From the NCBI RefSeq assembly GCF_020883455.1, contig NZ_CP086615.1, forward strand, positions 3,588,501 to 3,652,500: a stretch of 64,000 nt of DNA, read 5' to 3'. A program made the position numbers and the translations under genes. The notes below the pieces were generated by a model. The model saw only the letters and a program-made list of their open reading frames with translations, was not told the DNA's origin and searched no databases. Source of the DNA: Spiribacter halobius. Its GTDB lineage: Bacteria; Pseudomonadota; Gammaproteobacteria; Nitrococcales; Nitrococcaceae. This document shows positions 19,394 to 27,947 of this stretch, in pieces. Positions within the stretch are counted from its first letter, which is position 1; every line of letters starts with the position of its first letter.

Positions 19394-20431
19394 ATGACCG
19401 TCGCAGCCATCTCCGGCGCCGCACCGCTCCCGCGGCGGCACCGCCGCCGCGCCCTGATCCTGCTCGGCCTCGCCGGTGCCGCCGGCACGGCCGTGCTGCT
19501 GAGCCTGCGGATCGGTTCGGTGCCCCTGGATACCGCCACGGTGCTCGCGGCCCTGATGGCCCCCGACAACTCGGATGCCCACGCCATCGTGCGCGAGCTG
19601 CGCCTGCCGCGCACGGTGCTGGGGGCCGCCGTGGGTGCCGCCCTGGCGGTGGCCGGCGCCATCATGCAGGCGGTCACGCGCAATCCGCTGGCCTCACCCA
19701 CCATCCTCGGCCTCAACGCCGGGGCGATCTTCGCCGTGGTCTGCGCGGTATTCGTGCTCGGCATAGCCGACCCGGCCCAGTACCTGTGGTTCGCCTTCCT
19801 GGGCGCCCTCGGGGCGGCGGCGCTGGTGTTCGCCATCGGCTCCGCGGGCCGCGGCGGGGCGACGCCGGTGAAGCTCGCCCTGGCCGGCACCGTGGTCACG
19901 GCGCTGCTCTCGAGCTGGGTCAGCGGCATCCTCATCTTCGACCAGCGCACCCTGGACGAGGCCCGCTTCTGGCTCGCCGGCTCCCTCGGCGGGCGCGATC
20001 TCGAGGCCTTCTTCCGGGTGGCCCCGTTGATGGCCGCGGGCATCGCCACGGGACTCGCCCTCGGGCATTCGCTCAACGCCCTCGGCCTCGGCCGCGACGT
20101 GGCCACGGCGCTCGGCCAGCGCACCGCGTGGCTGCGGGTGATCGCGACGGCCACCGTCGTGCTCCTGGCCGGCTCCGCCGTCGCCGTCGCCGGGCCCATC
20201 GGCTTCGTCGGCCTCGCCGTGCCGCACATGGTCCGCGGCCTGCTCGGACCGGACTACCGCTGGGTGCTCCCCGGCTGCGCCGTCGGCGGCGCAGCGCTGC
20301 TGCTCACTGCCGACGTGATCGGGCGGGTCATCGCCCGCCCGGGGGAAGTCGAGGCGGGGATCATCACCGCACTCGTCGGTGCGCCCGTGCTCATCCACAT
20401 CGTCCGCCGCCCGCGGCTCACCGGCCTGTGA
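19394..20431 (+). CDS. Iron-siderophore ABC transporter permease (FecCD family), first subunit
   Basis: 345 residues, about 10 transmembrane helices. It carries RELRLPRTVLGAAVGAALAVAGAIMQAVTRNPLASP in fragments typical of FecCD/BtuC permeases (RLPRTVLGAAVGAAL; TRNPLASPTILGLNAG), and later GPIGFVGLAVPHMVR, the cytoplasmic loop that contacts the ATPase. The second permease starts at GTGA over its stop. Confidence 0.93.
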   Translation: MTVAAISGAAPLPRRHRRRALILLGLAGAAGTAVLLSLRIGSVPLDTATVLAALMAPDNSDAHAIVRELRLPRTVLGAAVGAALAVAGAIMQAVTRNPLASPTILGLNAGAIFAVVCAVFVLGIADPAQYLWFAFLGALGAAALVFAIGSAGRGGATPVKLALAGTVVTALLSSWVSGILIFDQRTLDEARFWLAGSLGGRDLEAFFRVAPLMAAGIATGLALGHSLNALGLGRDVATALGQRTAWLRVIATATVVLLAGSAVAVAGPIGFVGLAVPHMVRGLLGPDYRWVLPGCAVGGAALLLTADVIGRVIARPGEVEAGIITALVGAPVLIHIVRRPRLTGL

Positions 20432-21471
20432 GCGGCGCCCGGCTCGCCCTGCGGCTGCCCCGCCCGCTCGCCGCCTCCTGGCGGGTGGGTCGGCGCACGC
20501 TGCTGCTCGCCGCGCTGGCGCTGGCGTCGGTGCCCGTCGCAGCGCTGCTGGCGCTCGGGCTCGGCGAGTATCCGCTCGGGCCCTGGGGCAGCCTGCAGGC
20601 GCTGCTCGGCGCGCACGGCGACAGCCTCGGGCAGTTCATCGTCGCCGAGCTGCGCGCGCCCCGGGTGGCGGCGGCGCTGCTGGTGGGGGCCGCCCTCGGC
20701 GCCTCCGGGGCGGTGTTCCAGGGACTGGTGCGCAACCCCCTGGTGGCGCCTGACATCATCGGCATCAACGCCGGGGCGGGGCTCGCTGCGGTGCTGGTCA
20801 TCGTCGGCGGCGCCGGGGTGCTGGCGCTGCCGGCGGCGGCCCTCGCCGGCGCCATCGTCACGGCGGTTGTCGTCTACGCGCTCACCTGGCGGCAGGGCAT
20901 CACCGGCGGGCGGCTGGTGCTGGTGGGCATCGGCGTGAACGCCCTGCTCGCGGCGCTCACCACCCTGGTGCTGCTGCGCGCCCCGGTGGAGCAGGCGACG
21001 CCGGCCGTGGTCTGGCTCACCGGCAGCCTCGCGCTGCGGGACTGGGGCCACGCGGCGCTCGCCGCCGGGGGTATGGCGCTGCTGCTGCCCGCGTTGCTGC
21101 TGCTCTGGCCCCGGCTCGCCGCCCTTGAGCTCGGCGATGACAGCGCCCGGGCCCTGGGCGTGCGGGCGGAGCGCGACCGGCTGCTGCTGCTCGCCTGCGG
21201 CGCGGCCCTGGCGGGGCTGGCCGTGGCGGTGGCAGGGCCGCTTGCCTTCGTCGCGCTCATGGTGCCGCATCTGGCGCGGCTGCTGGTGGGGCCGCTCAGC
21301 GGCGGCGGCGTGGTGCTGGCGGCGGCCCTCGGCGCGCTGCTGGTGCTCGCGGCGGACCTGCTCGGCCAGCACGCCTTCGCGCCGGCGCGGCTGCCCGTGG
21401 GGCTGATCACCGCCAGCGTCGGGGCGCCCTTCTTCCTGTTCCTGCTCTATCGTGTCAACCGGAGCCTCTGA
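20428..21471 (+). CDS. Iron-siderophore ABC transporter permease (FecCD family), second subunit
   Basis: 347 residues from GTG 20428, overlapping the previous gene by 4 bases. The signature [39 protein letters not shown] and [18 protein letters not shown] are paralogous to the first permease, so the two presumably form a heterodimer. The frame is open far upstream (to 19786) but out of phase with the first permease; that part is a shadow. Confidence 0.93.
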   Translation: MSGARLALRLPRPLAASWRVGRRTLLLAALALASVPVAALLALGLGEYPLGPWGSLQALLGAHGDSLGQFIVAELRAPRVAAALLVGAALGASGAVFQGLVRNPLVAPDIIGINAGAGLAAVLVIVGGAGVLALPAAALAGAIVTAVVVYALTWRQGITGGRLVLVGIGVNALLAALTTLVLLRAPVEQATPAVVWLTGSLALRDWGHAALAAGGMALLLPALLLLWPRLAALELGDDSARALGVRAERDRLLLLACGAALAGLAVAVAGPLAFVALMVPHLARLLVGPLSGGGVVLAAALGALLVLAADLLGQHAFAPARLPVGLITASVGAPFFLFLLYRVNRSL

Positions 21472-21475
21472 GCCC

Positions 21476-22294
21476 ATGCCCGATCTGCGCGCCCGCGACC
21501 TTGCCCTCGGCTACGACGGACGCCTGGTGGTGGAGGGCCTGGACCTCGCCCTGCCGCCGGCGCGTATCACCGTGATCGTCGGCCCCAACGCCTGCGGCAA
21601 GTCCACCCTGCTGCGGGCGCTGGCGCGGCTGCTGCGCCCGCGCCGCGGCGCGGCACTGCTGGACGGCCACGCCGTGCACCGCCTGCCCACCCGAGCCCTG
21701 GCCCGGCGACTCGGGCTGCTGCCCCAGGCCCCCAGCGCGCCGGAGGGGCTCACTGTGGAGGACCTGGTGGCCCGCGGGCGCTTCCCGCATCAGCGGGTGT
21801 TCCGCTACTGGAGCCCGGAGGACGCGCAGGCCGTGGCCGAAGCCCTGGCCGATACCGAGATGGAGGCCCTTCGCGATCGGCCGGTGGACGAGCTCTCGGG
21901 AGGCCAGCGCCAGCGGGCCTGGATCGCCATGACACTGGCCCAGCAGACCGAGATCCTGCTGCTGGACGAACCCACCACCTTCCTCGACATCGCCCACCGC
22001 CTGGAGGTGCTGGAGCTGCTCCGGCGGCTGAACCGCGAGCGCGGGCGCACCATCGTCATGGTGCTGCACGACCTCAACGAGGCCGCCCGGCATGCCGACC
22101 ACCTGGTGGCCATGCGCGCGGGCCGCATCCTCGCCGAGGGCCCGCCCGGGGAGGTGGTCACCCCGGCCCTCGTGGAGCGGGTCTTCGGCATCGCGAGCCG
22201 GGTGATCCCGGATCCCGTCACCGGCACGCCGCTGGTGGTGCCGGTACGCAGCGCCGAGCCCGACCAGCCGCTGCCCCGGGCGCGGAGGGCCTGA
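21476..22294 (+). CDS. Iron-siderophore ABC transporter ATP-binding protein (FecE/FhuC type)
   Basis: 272 residues. Walker [13 protein letters not shown]-loop LLPQAP, signature [17 protein letters not shown], Walker [16 protein letters not shown] and switch [11 protein letters not shown] are all intact. ATG 21476 is 4 bases after the second permease stop. It powers import of the ferric siderophore delivered by the substrate-binding protein at 23107. Confidence 0.94.
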   Translation: MPDLRARDLALGYDGRLVVEGLDLALPPARITVIVGPNACGKSTLLRALARLLRPRRGAALLDGHAVHRLPTRALARRLGLLPQAPSAPEGLTVEDLVARGRFPHQRVFRYWSPEDAQAVAEALADTEMEALRDRPVDELSGGQRQRAWIAMTLAQQTEILLLDEPTTFLDIAHRLEVLELLRRLNRERGRTIVMVLHDLNEAARHADHLVAMRAGRILAEGPPGEVVTPALVERVFGIASRVIPDPVTGTPLVVPVRSAEPDQPLPRARRA

Positions 22295-22297
22295 CCG

Positions 22298-23110
22298 GTG
22301 CCGGACCATCCGCTGGCCGAGGCCCTCGCCGAGGCGACCCGCGCGGAGCCCTGGCTGGCAGCCCGCATTGCCCCAGGCGCGGGGGGCGAGAGCCTCGCGG
22401 GGCTCGCCGCGGACGCCGGCCGCCTGGAGGACCTCGCCGGGCGCATGGCGCACACCCACGGGTCGGACGAGGTCTTCGTCGGCGCCACGCTGCTGTTCGA
22501 GCGCCTCGCCGCCATCGCCTCGATGGCGCTGGCTTTCCCGTTCTACCTGCGGCAACGCCTGCCCCTGGCCGGCCCCGAAGCCCTGCATGTCGGCTTCGGC
22601 GCGGACGGCGAGCCCGATGGCATAACCGTCACGGACGCGGCTTTCGCCTGCCCGGAAGGCGATCCCGCCACCGGCCATGCCGATGCCCGGGTGCTGCCGG
22701 ATGCGGCGGCCCTGCGGGCGCTGCTGCGCGAGCGCCTGGTCACGGTGGTCAGCCCGCTGGTGACTGCCCTGGCGCGCCCGGCGAAGCGCGGCCTGCGCAC
22801 CCAGTGGCGAGGCGCGGCGGACATGATCACCATCGCCGCCTGGTGTGCCGGCGGCGCCGCGGGCGACGAGGACGGTGGCATCGCCCTGGCCGAAGCGCTC
22901 TGCGAGGCCGGCGCGCCACTGGTGGGGCAGGCCGGGTTCCGGCCCTTCGAGCACCGCGGCGTGGTGTACCGGCACCGGGTGCGCAACACCTGCTGCCAGC
23001 GATACCGGATCCCCGGGAAGGGCTACTGCTTCACCTGCCCGCTGCCGAAGCCGGCGCAGCGCGAGCGGCGCTGGCATGAGCACCACGAGGCGCGCGGCGA
23101 CCCGCAATGA
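22298..23110 (+). CDS. fhuF: Siderophore-iron reductase, FhuF family
   Basis: 270 residues from GTG 22298. The C-terminal Cys cluster NTCCQRYRIPGKGYCFTCPL (residues about 230-250, Cys-Cys-x10-Cys-x2-Cys) ligates the [2Fe-2S] centre characteristic of FhuF. The N-terminal part is the ferric siderophore-binding fold. It reduces imported Fe(III)-siderophore in the cytoplasm and releases iron without destroying the ligand. It lies inside the transporter operon, 3 bases after the ATPase gene, and overlaps the binding-protein gene. Confidence 0.9.
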   Translation: MPDHPLAEALAEATRAEPWLAARIAPGAGGESLAGLAADAGRLEDLAGRMAHTHGSDEVFVGATLLFERLAAIASMALAFPFYLRQRLPLAGPEALHVGFGADGEPDGITVTDAAFACPEGDPATGHADARVLPDAAALRALLRERLVTVVSPLVTALARPAKRGLRTQWRGAADMITIAAWCAGGAAGDEDGGIALAEALCEAGAPLVGQAGFRPFEHRGVVYRHRVRNTCCQRYRIPGKGYCFTCPLPKPAQRERRWHEHHEARGDPQ

Positions 23111-24036
23111 GAGCGCTGATCCTCCTGCTGCTGCTCGCCCCGGGCCTCGCGACGGCCGCGGAAGGCTGGCCGCGGGTGATCGAGCACCCCCTGGGCGAGA
23201 CCCGCCTGCCGGCGCCGCCGCAGCGGGTGGTCGCGCTGGAGGTGGGCCAGAACGTGGACATGCTGCTGGCCCTCGGGCTGCCGCCGGTGGGGTCGATCAC
23301 CTACGGCCTTGCCGCGGCCGACCAGCCCGCCGCCTGGCCGCCCGCCATCGCCGCGCAGGCGGCGGCCGCCGGCATCCGCTCGGTGGGCTCCCCGGGGCAG
23401 GTGGACCTCGAGGCCATCGCGGTGCTCGAACCGGATCTGATCATCGCCAACGAATGGGGCGGCCACGAGGCCTACGCGGCCCTCTCCCGCATCGCCCCCA
23501 CCATCACGCTGCCCTTCGAGCGCCACTTCGTGCCGCCCCTGCGCGCGCTCGCCCGCGCGCTCGGGCGCGAGGCGCGCGCGGAGGCCTGGATCGCCCGCTA
23601 CACCGCCCGCACGCTCGAGCTGCATGAGGCGCTTGCGGGCACCGAGGTTGCCATCGTGCGCCCTCGCCTGCAGTCGGTCTGGATGTACGGGCCGCCCTCA
23701 AACGCCGGGCGCGTGCTGGGCGAGGCCGGCGTCAGGGTGCAGCCCCTGCCGCCAGGCGCCTCCTTCACCGCTGACGCCCCCGGGGCCATCGGCGAGCTGT
23801 CCCTGGAGCGGCTGCCGGCGATCACCGCGCCGCATCTGTTCGTCATCCTCTACAACCTGGAGCACCACGACGGCCTCCAGGGCTATCTGCGCGGCCCGCT
23901 CTGGCAGCGGCTGCCGGCGGTCGAGGCGGGCAACGTGCACGGGGTCGAGGGCATCGCCTGGACCAATCACGGCCCCATCGGCGCCCTGCAGATGCTGGAG
24001 GAGGCCGCCGCCGCACTCACCGGCGAGGTGCCATGA
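23107..24036 (+). CDS. Iron-siderophore ABC transporter substrate-binding protein (FecB/FhuD type)
   Basis: 309 residues with an 18-residue signal peptide (LILLLLLAPGLATAAEG) and no lipobox Cys, so it is periplasmic. A class III binding-protein fold is indicated by RVVALEVGQNVDMLLALGLPPVG, the SPGQVDLEAIAVLEPDLIIAN segment and the C-terminal helix region. It starts at ATG overlapping fhuF by 4 bases, and its stop overlaps the next ABC gene by 4, so the operon is tightly packed. Confidence 0.92.
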   Translation: MRALILLLLLAPGLATAAEGWPRVIEHPLGETRLPAPPQRVVALEVGQNVDMLLALGLPPVGSITYGLAAADQPAAWPPAIAAQAAAAGIRSVGSPGQVDLEAIAVLEPDLIIANEWGGHEAYAALSRIAPTITLPFERHFVPPLRALARALGREARAEAWIARYTARTLELHEALAGTEVAIVRPRLQSVWMYGPPSNAGRVLGEAGVRVQPLPPGASFTADAPGAIGELSLERLPAITAPHLFVILYNLEHHDGLQGYLRGPLWQRLPAVEAGNVHGVEGIAWTNHGPIGALQMLEEAAAALTGEVP

Positions 24037-25904
24037 GTCCCGCGGCCGCGCTGCTCGTCGGCCTCGCCCGGGAGCATTCCCGGGCGCTCGCCGGCGGCGT
24101 GGCGGTCGGCCTGCTCTGGCGGGGCGGCCAGCTCGCCGCGCCGGCGCTCACCGAGGCGGCCATCGACCGCGGCCTGATGCCGGGGGACGCGGGCGCGCTG
24201 CTCGTCTGGACCGCCGCGCTCGCCGTCACCGGGCTGCTGGTGGCGATCACCACGGGGGCGCGTCATCACTACGCCGGGCGGGCTGGCTACGGTGCCGAGG
24301 CAAGCCTGCGCGAGGCCCTCGCCGGGGCGCTGGCCGGCAGCGCGCTGGGCGCTGCCGAGCGCACCAGCCGCGTCACCGGTGACGCCCGCGCCGTGGGCGC
24401 GCTGTTCGAGGCCGCGCCCAGCAATGTCGGACTGGTGGTGGCGCTCGCCGGCGCCACCACCGCCCTCATTGCCACCGACCCCTGGCTCGCCGCCGCCGGG
24501 CTTGCACCCCTGCTCGCCCTCGGCGCGGTGACCGTGGCGGCGGTGCCGGGCCTGCGCCGACTCAGCCACGCCCTGCAGCAGAGCCGCGCCGCCCTCGGTG
24601 CCACCGTGGGCGAGTCGGTCAGCGGCATCCAGGTGGTGCAGGGGGTCGGCCTCGCCGCCGGCCTCGACCGGCGCTTTGCCGCCGAGAGCGCTGCCGCCCG
24701 CTATGCGGGCGAAGCCTTTGCCGACCGGCAGGCGGCACTGGCCGGGCTCGGCACCCTGGCCACCGGGCTCGGCCTCGCCGGCCTGCTCACTGCCGCGGCC
24801 TGGCGGCTGCCCGGCGGCAGCATCACCCCGGGCAGCATCGTGGCCGCGAGCGCCTACCTGCTACTGCTCGCTCCCGCGGTGCAGGGGCTCACCTGGCGGG
24901 TGTCCGCTGCCGTGCGGGCCTGGGCGGCGGCGGAGCGCCTCGCAGGGCTCGCCGCGAGCGCCCCGCAACGACCCTCGGGCAGCGCCGGGTTGCCGGACCT
25001 AGCCCGCATATCTCACCGATTCGCGAAGCGAGGGCGTGGAGATGGCGGGCAGGACAAGGCGCGCGAGAGTCCGGGCGCGCAGGCGTACTCGACAGTACGT
25101 CGAGCACCCGGACCGAGCGCAACGCAGGACTGCCCGCCAGATCCGCGCCCGCAGCCGGGAATCGGTGAGATATGCGGGCTTACCGGGCACCTGGTGTTCG
25201 AGGGGGTGCGGGTCAGCGCCGCGGACGGTACGCCGTGCCTGAACCTGGACCTCGCGATCCCGGCGGGGCAGCGGGTAGCCGTGCTCGGCGCCTCCGGCGC
25301 CGGCAAGAGCCTGCTGCTGGCCCTGGCCGCCGGGATCGACACACCCGCCGCCGGGCGCGTGACCCTGGACGGCGTGGCCGTGGCGGCACTCTCGCCCGAG
25401 GCGCGCCGCCGGGCCGTGGCCGTCGGCTTCGGCACGCCGTTCCTGTTCGCGGACACGGTGGCGGCGAATATCGCCCTCGCCCGGCCGGACGCAGTTGCCG
25501 CGGAGATCGAGGCCGCCGCCCGCGCCGCGGCCCTGCACGAAGAGATTCTGGCGCTGCCCCACGGCTACGCCACCCGCCTCGGCGAGCGCGGCCTGACCCT
25601 GTCCGGCGGGCAGCGCCAGCGGCTCGGCCTCACCCGTGCGCTGCTCGCCCGGCCGCGGCTGCTACTGCTGGACGACGTCACCTCCGCCCTCGATGCCGCC
25701 ACCGAGGCGCAGATCCTGCCCCGCCTGGCAGCGGCCGCCACCGGGCGGACGCTGGTCTTCGCCACCAGCCGCCCGGCGCCCCTTGCGCTCGCCGAGCGCG
25801 TGCTGGTGCTCGAGGCCGGCCGCATCGTCGCGGATGGGGCGCCCGCCGAGCTCGCCGATCATCCCCTGCTGCGCGCCATGGCAGCGGGCGGGGAGGTCCG
25901 GTGA
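24033..25904 (+). CDS. ABC half-transporter (TMD-NBD), subunit 1, with a 60-residue repeat-encoded insert
   Basis: 623 residues: six-helix membrane domain about 1-310, linker, nucleotide-binding domain about 386-623. Walker A is GASGAGKSLL near residue 419, the signature [15 protein letters not shown] is intact, and Walker B is LLLLDDVTSALD near 543-552, with Asp in place of the catalytic Glu. Residues about 323-383 are encoded by the repeat at 25001-25180. Removing them leaves 563 residues, matching the 568-residue partner. The subunit pairs with the next gene. Substrate unknown: siderophore export, siderophore import (IrtAB-like) and another compound are all possible. Confidence 0.87.
   Translation: MSPAAALLVGLAREHSRALAGGVAVGLLWRGGQLAAPALTEAAIDRGLMPGDAGALLVWTAALAVTGLLVAITTGARHHYAGRAGYGAEASLREALAGALAGSALGAAERTSRVTGDARAVGALFEAAPSNVGLVVALAGATTALIATDPWLAAAGLAPLLALGAVTVAAVPGLRRLSHALQQSRAALGATVGESVSGIQVVQGVGLAAGLDRRFAAESAAARYAGEAFADRQAALAGLGTLATGLGLAGLLTAAAWRLPGGSITPGSIVAASAYLLLLAPAVQGLTWRVSAAVRAWAAAERLAGLAASAPQRPSGSAGLPDLARISHRFAKRGRGDGGQDKARESPGAQAYSTVRRAPGPSATQDCPPDPRPQPGIGEICGLTGHLVFEGVRVSAADGTPCLNLDLAIPAGQRVAVLGASGAGKSLLLALAAGIDTPAAGRVTLDGVAVAALSPEARRRAVAVGFGTPFLFADTVAANIALARPDAVAAEIEAAARAAALHEEILALPHGYATRLGERGLTLSGGQRQRLGLTRALLARPRLLLLDDVTSALDAATEAQILPRLAAAATGRTLVFATSRPAPLALAERVLVLEAGRIVADGAPAELADHPLLRAMAAGGEVR
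25001..25180 (+). repeat. Palindrome-ended repeat, family 1, full copy B, in frame inside an ABC transporter gene (180 bp)
   Basis: It begins AGCCCGCATATCTCACC and ends with the complementary GGTGAGATATGCGGGCT. The interior matches copy A at 933-1116 nearly base for base, apart from small indels that bring it to 180 bp, a multiple of three with no stop in the host frame. It is placed exactly in the linker between the membrane and nucleotide-binding domains. Confidence 0.92.
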
Positions 25905-27607
25905 GCGGCCGCGCGCTTGCCCTGCTGCGCACCCTGCTCGCGCCACACCGCGGCCGGGTGCTGGCGGCAGTCGCGCTGGCGCTCGCGACGACCGGCGCGG
26001 GCCTGGTGCCACCGGCGCTGGTGGGCCAGGCGGTGGATGCCGGCGTGCTGCCGGGAGCGCCCAGGGCGGTGCTGGCCGCAGCGCTTGGCATCGCCGCGGC
26101 GGTCATGGTCGCGGCGCTGGCCCGCTGGGCCCTCACCCGCCTCGCCGCGCGGCTGGGCGAGGCGGTGCTGGCGGCCCTGCGCGAGCGCGTCTTCACCAAC
26201 GTGCTGAGGCTGCCCCTTGCCTTCCATGAGCGCAGCCGCACCGGCGGGCTGGTCTCGCGGCTCACCGCCGACGTCGAGGCGGTGGGCGAGGTGGCCCGCA
26301 ACGGCGCCGTGGAGACCGTCGTGGCCCTGCTCCAGCTCGTGCTGGTGGTGGGGGTGCTGGTGGCACTCTCGCCGCCGCTCGCGGCGCTGCTCCTGCTGGC
26401 CGGGCCGCCGGTGTGGTGGCTCGCCCGCTGGTTCCAGCGCCGCATCGGCCCCGCCTACCGGCGCTATCGCGACCGCGTGGCGGAGACCTCGGCGCGCCTG
26501 CAGGACGGCTTCGCCGGCGAGGCGGAGCTCGCGGCCAGCGGCGCCCGCGAGCGCCAGCTTCGCCGCACCCGCAGCGCGAGCCGCGCCGAGCGCCGCACCA
26601 TCGCCTACGGCTATGCCCTCGAGAACCGCTTCTTCCCGGGGCTGGAGCTTGCCGAGCTGGCGCTGGTGGCGCTGGTGCTGGTGGCGGGTCTCGTGCTCGG
26701 CGGCGTGGAGCTGGTCAGCGTGGGCGTGGTCGCGGCCTTCGTTCTGTACCTGCGGGATCTCTTCGGCCCGGTGGAGGAGCTCTCCTTCTGGCTCGACGAG
26801 CTGCAGTCCGCCGGCGCGGCGCTGGACGCCCTGGCCGGGCTGCTCGCCGTACCCCAACCCACGGCGCCGGACACCGGGCAGCGGCTGCCCACACGCGGCG
26901 GGCTCGCCCTGGAGGGCGTGCGCTTCGCCTACGGCCAGGGGCAGGACGAGATCGACGGCGTGGACCTGACGGTGGCCCCGGGGGAGCGGCTCGCCCTGGT
27001 GGGGCCGAGCGGAGCCGGCAAGACCACCCTGGCGCGGCTGATGGCGCGACTGCTGGTGCCGCGGGCGGGCACTGTCCGCTACGGCAGGGTGGACCTGGCG
27101 GACGTTCCCCCGGCGACGGTCCGGGAGCGGATCGTGCTCGCGCCCCAGGACGGGCATCTGGTGAGCGGCACGGTGGCGGACAACCTCCGCCTAGTCGCCC
27201 CTGAGGCGGAGGACGCGACCCTGGAGGCGGCGCTGGCGGGCCTCGGGCTCGGCTCGCGGCTGCCCCTCGCCCGCGGGGTGGGGCCAGGCGGCGCCTGGCT
27301 CTCCGCAGGGGAGCGCCAGCTGCTCGCGCTGGCGCGGCTCGCGCTGCTGGACCCGGCGGTGGTCATCCTCGACGAGGCCACCGGCGCCCTCGACGCGGCC
27401 ACCGAGGCGGACGTGGACGTTCTGCTGCAGCGCCTGCTCGCCGGGCGCACCGTCATCGTCATCGCCCACCGCCTCGCCAGCGCCTGGCGCTGCGACCGCG
27501 TGGCGGTGGTGGAGGCGGGGCGCATCGTCGAGATCGGGCCGCCGGTGACACTGGCAGCAGGGAACGGCCGTTTCGCCGAGTTGCAGCGGCTGGCCCGACC
27601 GGCATAG
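25901..27607 (+). CDS. ABC half-transporter (TMD-NBD), subunit 2
   Basis: 568 residues from GTG 25901 (GGGAGG upstream; overlaps subunit 1 by GTGA). Six transmembrane helices with FHERSRTGGLVSRLTADVE in the membrane domain, then Walker A GPSGAGKTTLARL, Walker B VVILDEATGALD with the catalytic Glu, and the H-loop IVIAHRLAS. The signature is degenerate, LSAGERQ near residue 467 instead of LSGGQ. Together with subunit 1 this makes one canonical and one degenerate ATP site, as in heterodimeric exporters. It is the last gene of the iron cluster. Confidence 0.9.
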   Translation: MSGRALALLRTLLAPHRGRVLAAVALALATTGAGLVPPALVGQAVDAGVLPGAPRAVLAAALGIAAAVMVAALARWALTRLAARLGEAVLAALRERVFTNVLRLPLAFHERSRTGGLVSRLTADVEAVGEVARNGAVETVVALLQLVLVVGVLVALSPPLAALLLLAGPPVWWLARWFQRRIGPAYRRYRDRVAETSARLQDGFAGEAELAASGARERQLRRTRSASRAERRTIAYGYALENRFFPGLELAELALVALVLVAGLVLGGVELVSVGVVAAFVLYLRDLFGPVEELSFWLDELQSAGAALDALAGLLAVPQPTAPDTGQRLPTRGGLALEGVRFAYGQGQDEIDGVDLTVAPGERLALVGPSGAGKTTLARLMARLLVPRAGTVRYGRVDLADVPPATVRERIVLAPQDGHLVSGTVADNLRLVAPEAEDATLEAALAGLGLGSRLPLARGVGPGGAWLSAGERQLLALARLALLDPAVVILDEATGALDAATEADVDVLLQRLLAGRTVIVIAHRLASAWRCDRVAVVEAGRIVEIGPPVTLAAGNGRFAELQRLARPA

Positions 27608-27667
27608 GCGGCCTAGCTGTGATCTCTCAAGAGGTTGCCCACGGGGACCTCCTTTGCGGATGCTTGG

Positions 27668-27695
27668 TCGGCACCCGCCATTGGGCGGATGCCGA
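27668..27695 (+). repeat. REP-like hairpin, GGTCGGC family
   Basis: TCGGCACCCGCC, loop ATTG, then GGCGGATGCCGA: a 12-bp stem with one mismatch. It is the cleanest member of the family in the window. Confidence 0.7.
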
Positions 27696-27756
27696 AATCC
27701 TCAATCCGCGACGCCAGCGACAGGTCGCCGATGCGTGGCACAGGCGAAGCGTGGCG

Positions 27757-27900
27757 GTCTCTCCCGGGAGCCTCTGCGGCAGGGATGACGCAGTGGAGCC
27801 TTCAGGGAAGCGCTGAGCCATTCCCGTGGGTCTCTGCGCTTCCCGCGAGACGGATCCACGGCGTGTCCCGGGAAAGGGGGCCGCTCCCCGCCCTGGGCAC
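27757..27900 (+). repeat. Repeat family 2, copy C, with an extra internal segment
   Basis: It aligns with copy A: CTCTCCCGGGAGCCTCTGCGG, then GGCAGGGATGACGCAGTGGAGCC at left and CCACGGCGTGTCCCGGGAAAG at right. Between them it carries about 45 extra bases that copy A lacks; these include their own inverted piece around GGGAAGCGC and GCGCTTCCC. Confidence 0.65.
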
Positions 27901-27925
27901 CACGGCCACATGCAGGGTCGCTCTC

Positions 27926-27947
27926 GCTTGCGGCGGGTGCAGACCTA
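27926..27947 (-). repeat. Half REP-like element at the cobQ stop codon
   Basis: On the minus strand cobQ ends AGG-TAG and continues GTCTGCACCCGCCGCAAGCG. This is the TAGGTCGGCACCCGCC head with one change and no clear return arm. Confidence 0.5.

Larger units (their letters stand above)
27608..27944. other. 337-bp convergent intergenic region made largely of repeats
   Basis: The region lies between the rightward iron cluster and the leftward cobalamin operon. It holds a REP-like hairpin (27668-27695), a long repeat family 2 copy (27757-27900) and a half REP at the cobQ stop (27926-27947). No gene is visible. The hairpins could terminate or insulate the two converging operons. Confidence 0.6.

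Noticed and set aside
24033-25904. ABC subunit 1 as a pseudogene disrupted by the repeat
   Set aside because: The frame is open through the insert and all nucleotide-binding motifs downstream are intact, so a functional product is more likely.
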